Source of the DNA: Pseudobythopirellula maris
GTDB lineage: Bacteria > Planctomycetota > Planctomycetia > Pirellulales > Lacipirellulaceae
DNA length: 64,000 nt
Direction: 5' to 3'
NCBI RefSeq assembly: GCF_007859945.1
Contig: NZ_SJPQ01000001.1
Location: 1,886,489 to 1,950,488 of the forward strand
Under the pieces are notes generated by a model that worked only from the letters and a program-made list of their open reading frames with translations, had not been told where the DNA came from and ran no database searches. This document shows positions 19,901-26,734 of the stretch, one piece after another. Within the stretch, counting starts at the first letter, position 1; each line of letters opens with the position of its first letter. The position numbers and the translations under genes are program-made.

Positions 19901-20199
19901 GGGCGGTCCTCGTCCATCATCGACGGCTGCGAATAGAACCCCTCCAGGTCGAGCCGCAGATCGGCCTCGCGGCTGGCGCTGTCGGGTCCGTGGCAGGTGA
20001 AACAGCGATCGGAGAGCAGAGCCCGAGCGCGGGCCGCCAGGTCGCCCGGCTGAGTGACGGGGTCGGCAGCGGCGTGGTCGGCAGCGGCGGGCCCCTCGGC
20101 CAGCGCCGCTCCGGCTGCCAGCAATGCGGCTAGGAAGACGGGCAGCGAGACGACCGCAAACCGGCGATAGAGTCGGATCAAATCGGCGGGTTCAAACAA
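16984..20199 (-). CDS. PSCyt1/DUF1549/DUF1553 cytochrome with LamG insert, exported
   Basis: 1071 residues with an N-terminal hydrophobic signal/anchor (residues ~14-35). Near the N-terminus a c-type haem site C66xxCH70 ('DRCFTCHGPD') lies in the PSCyt1 domain. Then DUF1549 ('FGERMALDWLDAARYADTYGYQ', 'CARCHDHKYDPI'), a LamG/concanavalin-like insert at ~450-670 ('SQPFTLALWVRP', 'WSHVAMTYDGSS'), and DUF1553 ('NPLTARVAVNRFWQTVFGRG', 'TPLQSLVMLNDPQFVEAA'). The function is unknown; the haem and sugar-binding module suggest a periplasmic redox protein acting on glycans. It is the upstream partner of the DUF1501 gene. A second, LamG-free copy is at 59430. Confidence 0.93.
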   Translation of the reverse strand: MFEPADLIRLYRRFAVVSLPVFLAALLAAGAALAEGPAAADHAAADPVTQPGDLAARARALLSDRCFTCHGPDSASREADLRLDLEGFYSQPSMMDEDRPIVTPGDPVASELVVRVLSDDEYEVMPPADSNLSLTADEKQLLRDWVAAGAPWAEHWAFVTPKASEAAGKETTIDHHVDAQLREEGLEPAPPADAVRLVRRVTMDLTGLPPTIAEVDAFAADTSPGAYERLVDRLLASPRFGERMALDWLDAARYADTYGYQNDRFSRVWPWRDWVVRAINANLPYDEFLTQQLAGDLLPEPTRDQLLATTFNRLHRQTNEGGSSTDEFRTENAADRANTFGSAMLGLTVECARCHDHKYDPISHKDYFRFFAYFNNLDELGLYSHYTDAVPTPTMWLDTPEQRAELEDLEAKIAAAERRLAEAKAEGDRDYLAFKFGSPTPVDDPLASAVAHYGFEESDPFQESDESEGDRGKLDGQPQTTEGVVGRALLLDGEDGFVTDSTHAFNRSQPFTLALWVRPTEEGQTAVVVHRSIAWLDAAGRGYQLTLDEGRPAAALVHFWPGDAMAVRASQSLPLGEWSHVAMTYDGSSRAAGLRLYVNGEPAETETLADKLTRSIRYLPGDLMKDKDIKLLVGHRFRDSGFRGGAVDELAVFDRELTAVELSRLTRPAGEWLGVDEAEQRRYFDRNLSEPYRQAAAELQTLRRQRDELVDSIEQIMVMREMPEPRQSYLLERGVYDAPADPVEPSTPAAIGPELSDPRPDRLGLARWVTDPRNPLTARVAVNRFWQTVFGRGLVDTPNDFGSQGSPPTHPQLLDDLAHGFVASGWDVKALVKKMVLSEAYRRSSVATAEQREADPENRLLARGPSYRYSAEAIRDTALAASGQLVERLGGPPVRPFQPPGLWKEKGAAKYERQPGEGSHRRSLYTVWKRTSPPPAMMTLDASEREVCVMRRQTTATPLQSLVMLNDPQFVEAACALADLALRDESRDTAEQIEWVFRRVVSRRPTTAEAGILVALYDEQLGAFDRDPATAERLLTVGDFAAASGAEPPRLAAMAMVAQAVMNHHAAVTKQ

Positions 20200-20383
20200 G
20201 GGAACTTCAAAACAGGAAAGAGGGGCAGAAAGGGAAGACCGCTACTAGGATAAGCTCTCAACCACGGAAAAAGCGGCCTGCCGCACGCAATGCTTGCCAG
20301 AGCCCCATGAATCAAGCATAATGCGATCACCTGAAGCGGTGTAAGATTCCGCCGGGAATCGTTACCAGCAGGCCGGAAGGGCT

Positions 20384-20399
20384 GTTGAACCGGTACAAC
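20384..20399. promoter_or_regulatory. LacI/GalR-like operator palindrome
   Basis: GTTGAACCGGTACAAC is a 16-bp palindrome with one mismatched pair and the CG centre seen in LacI-family operators. It lies ~185 bp upstream of the PSCyt1 start. No LacI-family gene is in the window, so the regulator is unknown. Confidence 0.4.
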
Positions 20400-20620
20400 T
20401 CTTCGACGAGTCGGGTGGAGCCTTCGTTTCGTCCGCCGAATCGCCGATTTGGGATCAGCTGACTCCCAGGGGGCCGGTCGGCTAGATCATGCTCGGCTGT
20501 TGGGCGTTTCTAGCATTTGGTACAGGTTTACGGGAGTTTTAGTTCCGCACTTCCGCCCCGAATGGGCGGTTTTGCCGGGGGATAACTTGGGTGAGCTGAG
20601 GACCGGTTTGGCTCCGCGGC

Positions 20621-20652
20621 AGTGGTCAGGTTGAACAGTGGCCAGGTTGACC
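20621..20652. repeat. Two 16-bp tandem repeats
   Basis: AGTGGTCAGGTTGAAC is followed directly by AGTGGCCAGGTTGACC, 14 of 16 bases identical. It could be a two-site binding region or slippage product in the non-coding gap. Confidence 0.7.
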
Positions 20653-21207
20653 AGGAGTACCGTTTTTGACGGAATTGCAGAACGAAAACGCCCCTAGGTC
20701 GACGCTCTGTGAATAGGATAACGCTTTGCAGGGATGAGAGCGGCGAGAAGCTGAGCCTCTATTGAGAAGCTTGGCGTCGCAGCGAAGGAATCGTCGCCAA
20801 TAACTTTTTAACGATCCGAAGCCAAACTGTTTGGCCCTATGAAAACCGAGGTTTTTGACTTCAATCGAGCCAAAAAGCTGTCTCAAAATAGGGCAGCGTA
20901 AGTAAGGTTTTTTCGCGGTCTTTGATTAGCATTAATTGTTAGAGATTACGTTTCTCTTCTCATCTACTGTTGTGCCGGCCTACGAAAGAGGAAAGGAGTA
21001 GTTCGACGCACTGCCGGCGCCCCTGGTTCGACTCGCTAGTGGGTACCATTACTTATCTTGTCTTCCCGCTACGTGGACGACGTACCAGATGTGGCTGCCG
21101 GCCACTCGTCACCGATTGCGTTTTTCTTGCCCGCGGCTCTGTCTTGTCGGCCGCTCAGGCTTTGCTTGTCTCGACATCCTTTGACTGACTGATTTTGGAG
21201 TGACCTA

Positions 21208-22149
21208 ATGACGATCAAGAATCTACTCGTCCTCTTCGCCGTGGCGGTTGCCACGGCTGTGGCGCCGATGGCCGAAGCCGGCATCTGGTACCCGACCAAC
21301 CACGGCAACGGCGCCGACGCCGAAGTCCGCGAGTCGAATGCGTCTCAGAACCGTGGCGACAGCACCGAGATCGCCTCGCGCATCAAGAACGCCGCCCCCT
21401 CGCTGGCTGGCAACGACGGCAGCGACCGCAACAGCCTCATCTACACCAAGTTCGACATCACGGGCCTGGAGTTGCCGGCCGACGGGAAGACCGCTTTCCG
21501 CATGACGTACCGCAACACGAACCTGTCGGGCAACCGCTTGTTCGACACCGTGACGCCCAACGTCGACAACCGCGCCGCGATGGCGGTCTACGCCCTTAAG
21601 ACCACCGCTGCGACCTGGGCGGAAGACACGATCACTTACGCCAACGCCCCTGGCCTCGTCTTCCCGGGCGACTTGAACATCGGCACGCGTGAGCTTACCG
21701 ACGACTTGGTGTTCCTCGGCACCGTCACCTTCCCGCAGGTCGCCAGCTTGAGCAACGGCGTCGGCGGTCAGAACCGTCTTCCGGTCGGTGGCGTGCTGAA
21801 GTTCGAGAGTGAGAACCTGGACGACTTCGTTGGTCAGGCCATCATCGACGGCGCCACGGAAGTGACCCTCGTGACGGGCACCTTCCACGATGGCAACATC
21901 GGCATCGAGAGCTGGTTGAACTTCAACTACCTGTTCAACCCCAAAGAGCAGACCACGCTCAACGACGACCCGAGCTGGGACTCGGACGTCGAAGACGACA
22001 TGAACGCGCTCGGCAGCCCCCACTCGGGCGCCGACAACAGCACCGGCCGCTACTCGCCGTCGCTGCTGCTGCGTGTCCCCGAGCCGACCAGCCTGTCGCT
22101 GATCAGCCTGGTGGCCGCGGGCTTCGTCGCCCGTCGTCGTCGCAGCTGA
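21208..22149 (+). CDS. PEP-CTERM sorted surface protein
   Basis: 313 residues. It has a signal peptide (residues 1-24, 'LLVLFAVAVATAVAPMAEA') and a C-terminal sorting tag 'VPEPTSLSLISLVAAGFVARRRR': the PEP motif, a hydrophobic stretch and an Arg cluster. Such proteins are processed by exosortase and attached to the outer surface or matrix. The body is beta-rich and resembles DNRLRE-type structural domains ('SLIYTKFDITGLELPADGK', 'TWAEDTITYANAP'). A good ribosome site, GGAG, lies 7 nt before the ATG after a long leader. A strong terminator follows at 22180, so it is a single-gene unit. No exosortase gene is in the window. Confidence 0.9.
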   Translation: MTIKNLLVLFAVAVATAVAPMAEAGIWYPTNHGNGADAEVRESNASQNRGDSTEIASRIKNAAPSLAGNDGSDRNSLIYTKFDITGLELPADGKTAFRMTYRNTNLSGNRLFDTVTPNVDNRAAMAVYALKTTAATWAEDTITYANAPGLVFPGDLNIGTRELTDDLVFLGTVTFPQVASLSNGVGGQNRLPVGGVLKFESENLDDFVGQAIIDGATEVTLVTGTFHDGNIGIESWLNFNYLFNPKEQTTLNDDPSWDSDVEDDMNALGSPHSGADNSTGRYSPSLLLRVPEPTSLSLISLVAAGFVARRRRS

Positions 22150-22179
22150 GCCATGCTCGGTTGCTAACAAGTGAGTACA

Positions 22180-22230
22180 GGGCACAAGGGGCCCGCGTCA
22201 CCTCGACGCGGGCCCCTTCCCTTTGTGCCC
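22180..22230 (+). terminator. Strong stem-loop terminator after the PEP-CTERM gene
   Basis: A 14-bp perfect stem, AAGGGGCCCGCGTC (22186-22199) with GACGCGGGCCCCTT (22205-22218), closes a 5-nt loop. It is extended by outer arms GGGCACAA / TTGTGCCC. No long T-run follows. It begins 30 bp past the stop. Confidence 0.8.
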
Positions 22231-22413
22231 TCCGTAAATCTTTCCTTGCGGCGTAGATCCTCCGCTCGGCAGTCGCCGATTGCCCTCCGTAGTTGATCGT
22301 CCCCACAGCTAAAGCCCAGCCTAGCGAACTCCCGCCTCTCTCCCGTCGCAAGCGCTTGCCGAACCGGGCCGCTGCGATTTCTTCGGAGAGCCCCTCGCGA
22401 CAGGAACAGCACC

Positions 22414-23115
22414 ATGCCCCAAACGACCGCCTCTTCTGCGCATTCAAAGACAGCCCTCCCCCGCGGCGCCTCCTTCGCCGCGGGCATGTCGCTCGCTATG
22501 GCCACGCTCGTGCTGATCGGGCTCGGCTCGGTTTCGCACGCCGCTAGTGAAACGGACATCAGCGAAGAAGAGGCCGCCTACCGTCGTGCGATCGCGGACC
22601 GCGCTTCGCGGATCGTCTCGGCGCTTCGGCTTGACGAAGCGGACGTCGAACAACGGGTAACGACGCTCGTCGCCGATCAGTACCGCGCGTTGCGAGACGA
22701 GCACGACAGCCGTGACTCGTCGCTTGAGGAAGCCGACGGGGAAGAGAAGCGGGTCGTGCGTCTCGAGTCGGACCGCCGCGTCATGGAACTCCACCGCCGC
22801 TTCGTCGCCAGGCTCTCCACAGAGCTCGACGCCGACGGTGTTGTGGGCGTCAAGAACGGGATGACCTACGGCGTCGTGCCGATCACGCTGGCGGCTTACC
22901 ATCGCCTGCTGCCCGACCTGAGCGAAGAGCAACGCCGCACCCTGCGGGCGCACCTGACCGAGGCCCGCGAATACGCCATGGACGCCGGCTCGTCAAAGGA
23001 GAAGCACGGCTGGTTCGGCAAGTACAAAGGCCGCATCAACAACTACCTCTCGGCCGAAGGCTACGACCTGAAGCAAGCCGAGCGTGATCTCGCGGCGCGC
23101 AGCTCGCAAGAGTGA
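22414..23115 (+). CDS. DUF3826 protein, exported
   Basis: 233 residues with a signal peptide (residues ~18-44, 'SLAMATLVLIGLGSVSHA'). The body matches DUF3826: 'VKNGMTYGVVPITLAAYHRLLPDLSEEQR' region, then 'EAREYAMDAGSSKEKHGWFGKYKGRINNYLS' region. DUF3826 proteins have no known function but occur beside pectate lyases and pectin glycosidases in Bacteroidetes and Planctomycetes. Here it heads a plus-strand cluster with PL1, an MGH1-like protein, GH95 and GH127. It follows the PEP-CTERM terminator, so it has its own promoter, probably within 22231-22413. Confidence 0.88.
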   Translation: MPQTTASSAHSKTALPRGASFAAGMSLAMATLVLIGLGSVSHAASETDISEEEAAYRRAIADRASRIVSALRLDEADVEQRVTTLVADQYRALRDEHDSRDSSLEEADGEEKRVVRLESDRRVMELHRRFVARLSTELDADGVVGVKNGMTYGVVPITLAAYHRLLPDLSEEQRRTLRAHLTEAREYAMDAGSSKEKHGWFGKYKGRINNYLSAEGYDLKQAERDLAARSSQE

Positions 23116-23400
23116 TCCCTCATGCAGGTCTTTAGACGCGAGCCTCGTCGCTGCCCCACGGTGGAAGAACAGCGCGAAACAGACCGCCGCGTCCGCCAAA
23201 GCGTACCGACTGCCGAGCGGAGCGGGCGTTAATTACCGCACGCTGGGCGACGCTGCGCGGCTAAAACGACCGGAAACAAGCCGAGCAAGACCTCGAATCG
23301 CCCCTGCGGCTCTAGTAGCTTGAACGCAGACCGATCACGGGGCTCACCGAACCGTTTCCCCGCAAGAAACGTTTCCCTCATAAGGACCGAGGCGAAGACT

Positions 23401-25053
23401 ATGTGCAAGAATTGGCTCGTATACGCGGCGGCTGTTGCTTTGGCCGGCGTTGCTTGGGACGCGGCTCTCGCCCAGTACCCGACCATCACGCCCGAAGTGG
23501 CGGCCGAGAGCGACCGGCGGATGGCCGAGATGCGGCGTCGCTCGGACGCGGCTTGGGAGGCGGCCCAGCCCGCCATCGAGGCCGACGCCAAGGCGGGCAA
23601 GCCTTACATCGCCGACGCCGATCACCCGAGCGAGCTGCCGCAGGCTTCGATCCCGGCTTTCCCGGGGGCCGAGGGGGGCGGGGCTTACAGCTTCGGCGGC
23701 CGCGGCGGCAAGGTGATCGTTGTCACGAATCTCAACGACAGCGGCCCCGGCAGCTTCCGCGAGGCGGTGGAGACCGGCGGCGCGCGGATCGTGGTGTTCA
23801 ACGTCGCGGGGGTGATCGAGCTTAAGAGCCGTCTCGTCGTGCGGGCGCCTTATCTGACGATCAACGGCGCCTCGGCGCCCGGCGACGGCGTTTGCATCGC
23901 CGGCGACACGGTCGAGCTCGAGACCCACGACGTGGTGGTGCGCCACATGCGGTTCCGCCGCGGCGACACCTGGGTCGGCGACCGCAACGACTCGTTCGGT
24001 GGCAACCCGATCGGCAACATCATGATCGATCACGTGTCGGCCAGCTGGGGACTCGACGAGAACATGTCGATGTACCGCCACATGTACTCGCCGCCCGAGG
24101 GGGGCAAGGACATCAAGATGCCGACCGTGAACATCACGATCCAGAACTCGATCTTCAGCGAGGCGCTCGACACGTACAACCACGCGTTCGGCAGCACGAT
24201 CGGCGGCTACAACAGCACGTTCCATCACAACCTGTGGGCCTGCAACACGGGCCGCAACCCGAGCGTGGGGATGGTCTACGACTTCACGCTGGTCAACAAC
24301 GTGCTGTTCAACTGGCGGCACCGCACGGTCGACGGCGGCGACCACCGCAGCTACTACACGATCGTCAATAACTACTACAAGCCGGGCCCCGTCACCCCCG
24401 CGGACAAGCCGATCGCCCACCGCGTGCTCAAGCCCGAGTCGCGTCGCAGCCCTTACTACCTGCTCGATTACGGCAGGGCCTACGTGGCCGGCAACGTGGT
24501 CGAGGGCAGCGAGAGCGTGACAGCCGACAACTGGGACGGCGGCGTGCAGGTCGACATCGGCGAGCCGCGCGGCCCGTTGCCCAAGGGCGTCCGCGTGCCC
24601 ACGGACGAGGAGCTGCTCGCCGAGATCCGTATCGACAAGCCATACCCGCACGCCCCGATCAGCACCCAGTCGGCCGAAGAGGCTTACGAGATCGTGCTGG
24701 CCGGCGCCGGCGCCACGCTGCCCCGACGCGACGCGGTCGACGAGCGCGTGATCCAGATGGTCCGCAGCGGCGAGGTCACTTACAAGAAGGGCATCATCAC
24801 CGACATCGAGCAGGTGGGCGGCTACCCCGAGTACCGGGGCGAGCCGTACGCCGACGCCGACAGCGACGGCATGCCGGACACGTGGGAGAAGGCCAACGGC
24901 CTCGACCCGAACGACGCCGCGGACGCCGCGGGCGACCTGAACAACGACGGCTACACCAACATCGAGGAGTTCCTCAACGGCGAGGACCCTCGGGCGGAGG
25001 CCAAGCAGACCCCTGCCCCGCAGCCTTACGTGGACATCTTCTGGAACTCATGA
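23401..25053 (+). CDS. Pectate lyase, PL1 family, exported
   Basis: 550 residues from the ATG at 23401, which opens a signal peptide (MCKNWLVYAAAVALAGVAWDAALA). An in-frame ATG at 23320 would precede it and is less likely. After a charged linker, the PL1 beta-helix starts near residue 88 ('FPGAEGGGAYSFGGRGGK', 'VTNLNDSGPGSFREAV', 'VRHMRFRRGDTW', 'IMIDHVSASWGLDENMS'). The C-terminus has the same acidic Ca-binding tail as the protein at 6321 ('DADSDGMPDTWEKANGLDPN', 'LNNDGYTNIEEFLNGEDP'). It acts on homogalacturonan. Its stop overlaps the next start (ATGA), so the pair is translationally coupled. Confidence 0.9.
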   Translation: MCKNWLVYAAAVALAGVAWDAALAQYPTITPEVAAESDRRMAEMRRRSDAAWEAAQPAIEADAKAGKPYIADADHPSELPQASIPAFPGAEGGGAYSFGGRGGKVIVVTNLNDSGPGSFREAVETGGARIVVFNVAGVIELKSRLVVRAPYLTINGASAPGDGVCIAGDTVELETHDVVVRHMRFRRGDTWVGDRNDSFGGNPIGNIMIDHVSASWGLDENMSMYRHMYSPPEGGKDIKMPTVNITIQNSIFSEALDTYNHAFGSTIGGYNSTFHHNLWACNTGRNPSVGMVYDFTLVNNVLFNWRHRTVDGGDHRSYYTIVNNYYKPGPVTPADKPIAHRVLKPESRRSPYYLLDYGRAYVAGNVVEGSESVTADNWDGGVQVDIGEPRGPLPKGVRVPTDEELLAEIRIDKPYPHAPISTQSAEEAYEIVLAGAGATLPRRDAVDERVIQMVRSGEVTYKKGIITDIEQVGGYPEYRGEPYADADSDGMPDTWEKANGLDPNDAADAAGDLNNDGYTNIEEFLNGEDPRAEAKQTPAPQPYVDIFWNS

Positions 25054-26639
25054 TGCTTTGCAACAGAAACGCCGCGGCGTGGGCCGCGGCGCTTTGCGCC
25101 GCGTGCTGCGTGTCGCACGCCCCGCGGGCGGCCCACGCGTCGGGGCCGTTCGTGCTGCCCGCCGATGAGGTGGAAGCCCGCGTCGAGTCGTTCAACGCGG
25201 CCGACGAAGAGCTGGTCGTGAACCTCATCCCGAACGCCGAGGCGGCGGCTTGGGTCGTGGAGAACGCGCCGCGGTTCGACTGCCCGAGCGAGCGGCTCGA
25301 AGAGGTGTTCGTCTACCGCTGGTGGACGCTTCGCAAGCACGTGAAGCAAACGCCCGAGGGGCGGGTGCTCACCGAGTTCATCACCCCGGTCCGCCACGCC
25401 GGGGCGTACAACACGGTCTCGTGCGCCTTGGGCCACCAGATCGCCGAGGGGCGCTGGCTGCGCGACCAGCAGCTGCTCGACGAACTCATCCTCTTCTGGC
25501 TGAGGGGCGCTAGCGGGGACGACCAGCAAGCGGGGCCCCAGCCCCACCTGCACAAGTTCAGCAGCTGGCTCGCCGACGCGGTGAACCAGCGACGGCTCGT
25601 GACCGGCGACGACGCCTTCGCCCTCGACCTGCTCGACGACCTCGTGGCCGACTACGAGCGTTGGGAGGAGGAGCGGCTGTTGCCCAGCGGCCTGTTCTGG
25701 CAGCGTGACGTGAGCGACGGCATGGAAGAGTCGATCAGCGGCGGCCGCCGCGTGAAGAACGTGCGGCCGACGATCAACGCCTACATGATCGCCAACGCGC
25801 GGGCGATCGCCGAGATGGCGTCCGCCGCGGGACGCCCCGAACTCGCCGAGCGGTTCAACGCCAAGGCGGACGAGCTGCTGGAGAAGTTCGCCCCCGCCAT
25901 GTGGGACCCCGAGGCGGAGTTCTTCAAGGTGCGGCTCGAGTCGGGCGAGCTGTCCGACGCCCGCGAGGCGATCGGCTTCATCCCCTGGCTGTACGGCGTC
26001 GCTAGCGCCGAGCACGCCGCCGCTTGGGCCCAGGCGAACGACCCGCAAGGCTTCGACGCCCCGGCGGGACTCACCACGGCCGAGCGCCGCCACCCCGAGT
26101 TCCGCACCCACGGCACGGGCACCTGCGAGTGGGACGGCGCCGTCTGGCCGTTCGCCACGAGCCAAACGCTCGGCGCCATGGCCAGCCTGCTGCGCGGCCC
26201 GGAGCAAGACTTTATCTCCAAGGCCGACTACCTGGAGCACCTGACGCGTTACGCCGAAGGGCACGAGAAGGACGGCGAGTTCTACATCGGCGAGTACCAC
26301 GACGAAGTGACGGGCGATTGGCTCATCACCGGCGAGAAAGAGAAACGCAGCCGCTACTACAACCACTCGACGTTCTGCGACTTGGTGATCAACGGGCTGG
26401 TGGGCGTCATCCCTCAGCCGGCGCCGCGCGTGGCGATCGACCCGCTTGTGCCGCCGGGGGCGTGGGACTGGTTCTGCCTCGACGGCGTTCCCTACCAAGG
26501 CCGCAGCCTCACGGTGATCTGGGACCGCACGGGCGAGCACTACGGCCGCGGCGCCGGGCTCTCGGCCTGGATCGACGGGCAGCAAGTAGCGCAGCGCGCC
26601 GACCTTGGCCGGCTCGAGGTCGAGCTGCCGCCGAGATGA
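25050..26639 (+). CDS. MGH1-like (alpha/alpha)6 glycoside hydrolase, exported
   Basis: 529 residues with a signal peptide (residues ~8-30, 'AWAAALCAACCVSHAPRAAHA'). It starts inside the stop of the upstream pectate lyase gene. Blocks 'VFVYRWWTLRKHVKQTPEG', 'ISGGRRVKNVRPTINAYM', 'GTCEWDGAVWPFATSQT' and 'YYNHSTFCDLVINGLVG' are those of MGH1-like/GH63-clan six-hairpin glycosidases in polysaccharide loci. The acidic residues in 'CEWDGAVW' are likely in the active site. The substrate is not evident; coupling to PL1 and proximity to GH95 and GH127 suggest a pectin side chain. The clan is moderately sure; the CAZy family number is not. Confidence 0.65.
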   Translation: MMLCNRNAAAWAAALCAACCVSHAPRAAHASGPFVLPADEVEARVESFNAADEELVVNLIPNAEAAAWVVENAPRFDCPSERLEEVFVYRWWTLRKHVKQTPEGRVLTEFITPVRHAGAYNTVSCALGHQIAEGRWLRDQQLLDELILFWLRGASGDDQQAGPQPHLHKFSSWLADAVNQRRLVTGDDAFALDLLDDLVADYERWEEERLLPSGLFWQRDVSDGMEESISGGRRVKNVRPTINAYMIANARAIAEMASAAGRPELAERFNAKADELLEKFAPAMWDPEAEFFKVRLESGELSDAREAIGFIPWLYGVASAEHAAAWAQANDPQGFDAPAGLTTAERRHPEFRTHGTGTCEWDGAVWPFATSQTLGAMASLLRGPEQDFISKADYLEHLTRYAEGHEKDGEFYIGEYHDEVTGDWLITGEKEKRSRYYNHSTFCDLVINGLVGVIPQPAPRVAIDPLVPPGAWDWFCLDGVPYQGRSLTVIWDRTGEHYGRGAGLSAWIDGQQVAQRADLGRLEVELPPR

Positions 26640-26664
26640 GTTGGCTTTTTTCCTCTCGCTAGCC

Positions 26665-26686
26665 CCCTCCCCTTTTGGCGGGAGGG
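26665..26686. repeat. CCCTCCC/GGGAGGG intergenic hairpin
   Basis: CCCTCCC (26665-26671) and GGGAGGG (26680-26686) form a stem around an 8-nt loop in the 95-bp gap before the GH95 gene. The same sequence type recurs at 42744-42817 and 62580-62600. Confidence 0.65.
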
Positions 26687-26734
26687 AAACTCCGGACCGC
26701 ACGCGGCGCCGTCCCCCTCTGGAATCCTCAATCG

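Larger units (their letters stand above)
20200..21207. other. 1-kb intergenic region with no supported gene
   Basis: This is the longest non-coding stretch, with lower GC than its surroundings. Short reading frames inside it lack domains, signal peptides and plausible ribosome sites. It must hold the promoter of the PSCyt1 gene (-) and the ~270-nt leader of the PEP-CTERM gene (+). It also holds a LacI-like palindrome (20384-20399), a small palindrome GATTCC/GGAATC (20345-20360), a stem CCGCCC/GGGCGG plus TTTT (20553-20573), and a 16-bp tandem repeat (20621-20652). Confidence 0.6.

Noticed and set aside
20626-20886. 86-residue reading frame on the minus strand in the intergenic gap
   Set aside because: No ribosome site, no domain, and it runs over the 16-bp tandem repeat; likely chance.
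21020-21050. tRNA-like T-loop 'GGTTCGACTC'
   Set aside because: The flanking bases do not pair into a T-stem and no acceptor or anticodon arm can be drawn.
20970-21188. 72-residue reading frame upstream of the PEP-CTERM gene
   Set aside because: Composition is unlike local genes and it lies in the leader of the PEP-CTERM gene; no support.
21060-21207. Sigma-54 promoter before the PEP-CTERM gene
   Set aside because: No GG-N10-GC pair with the usual flanks was found in the leader.
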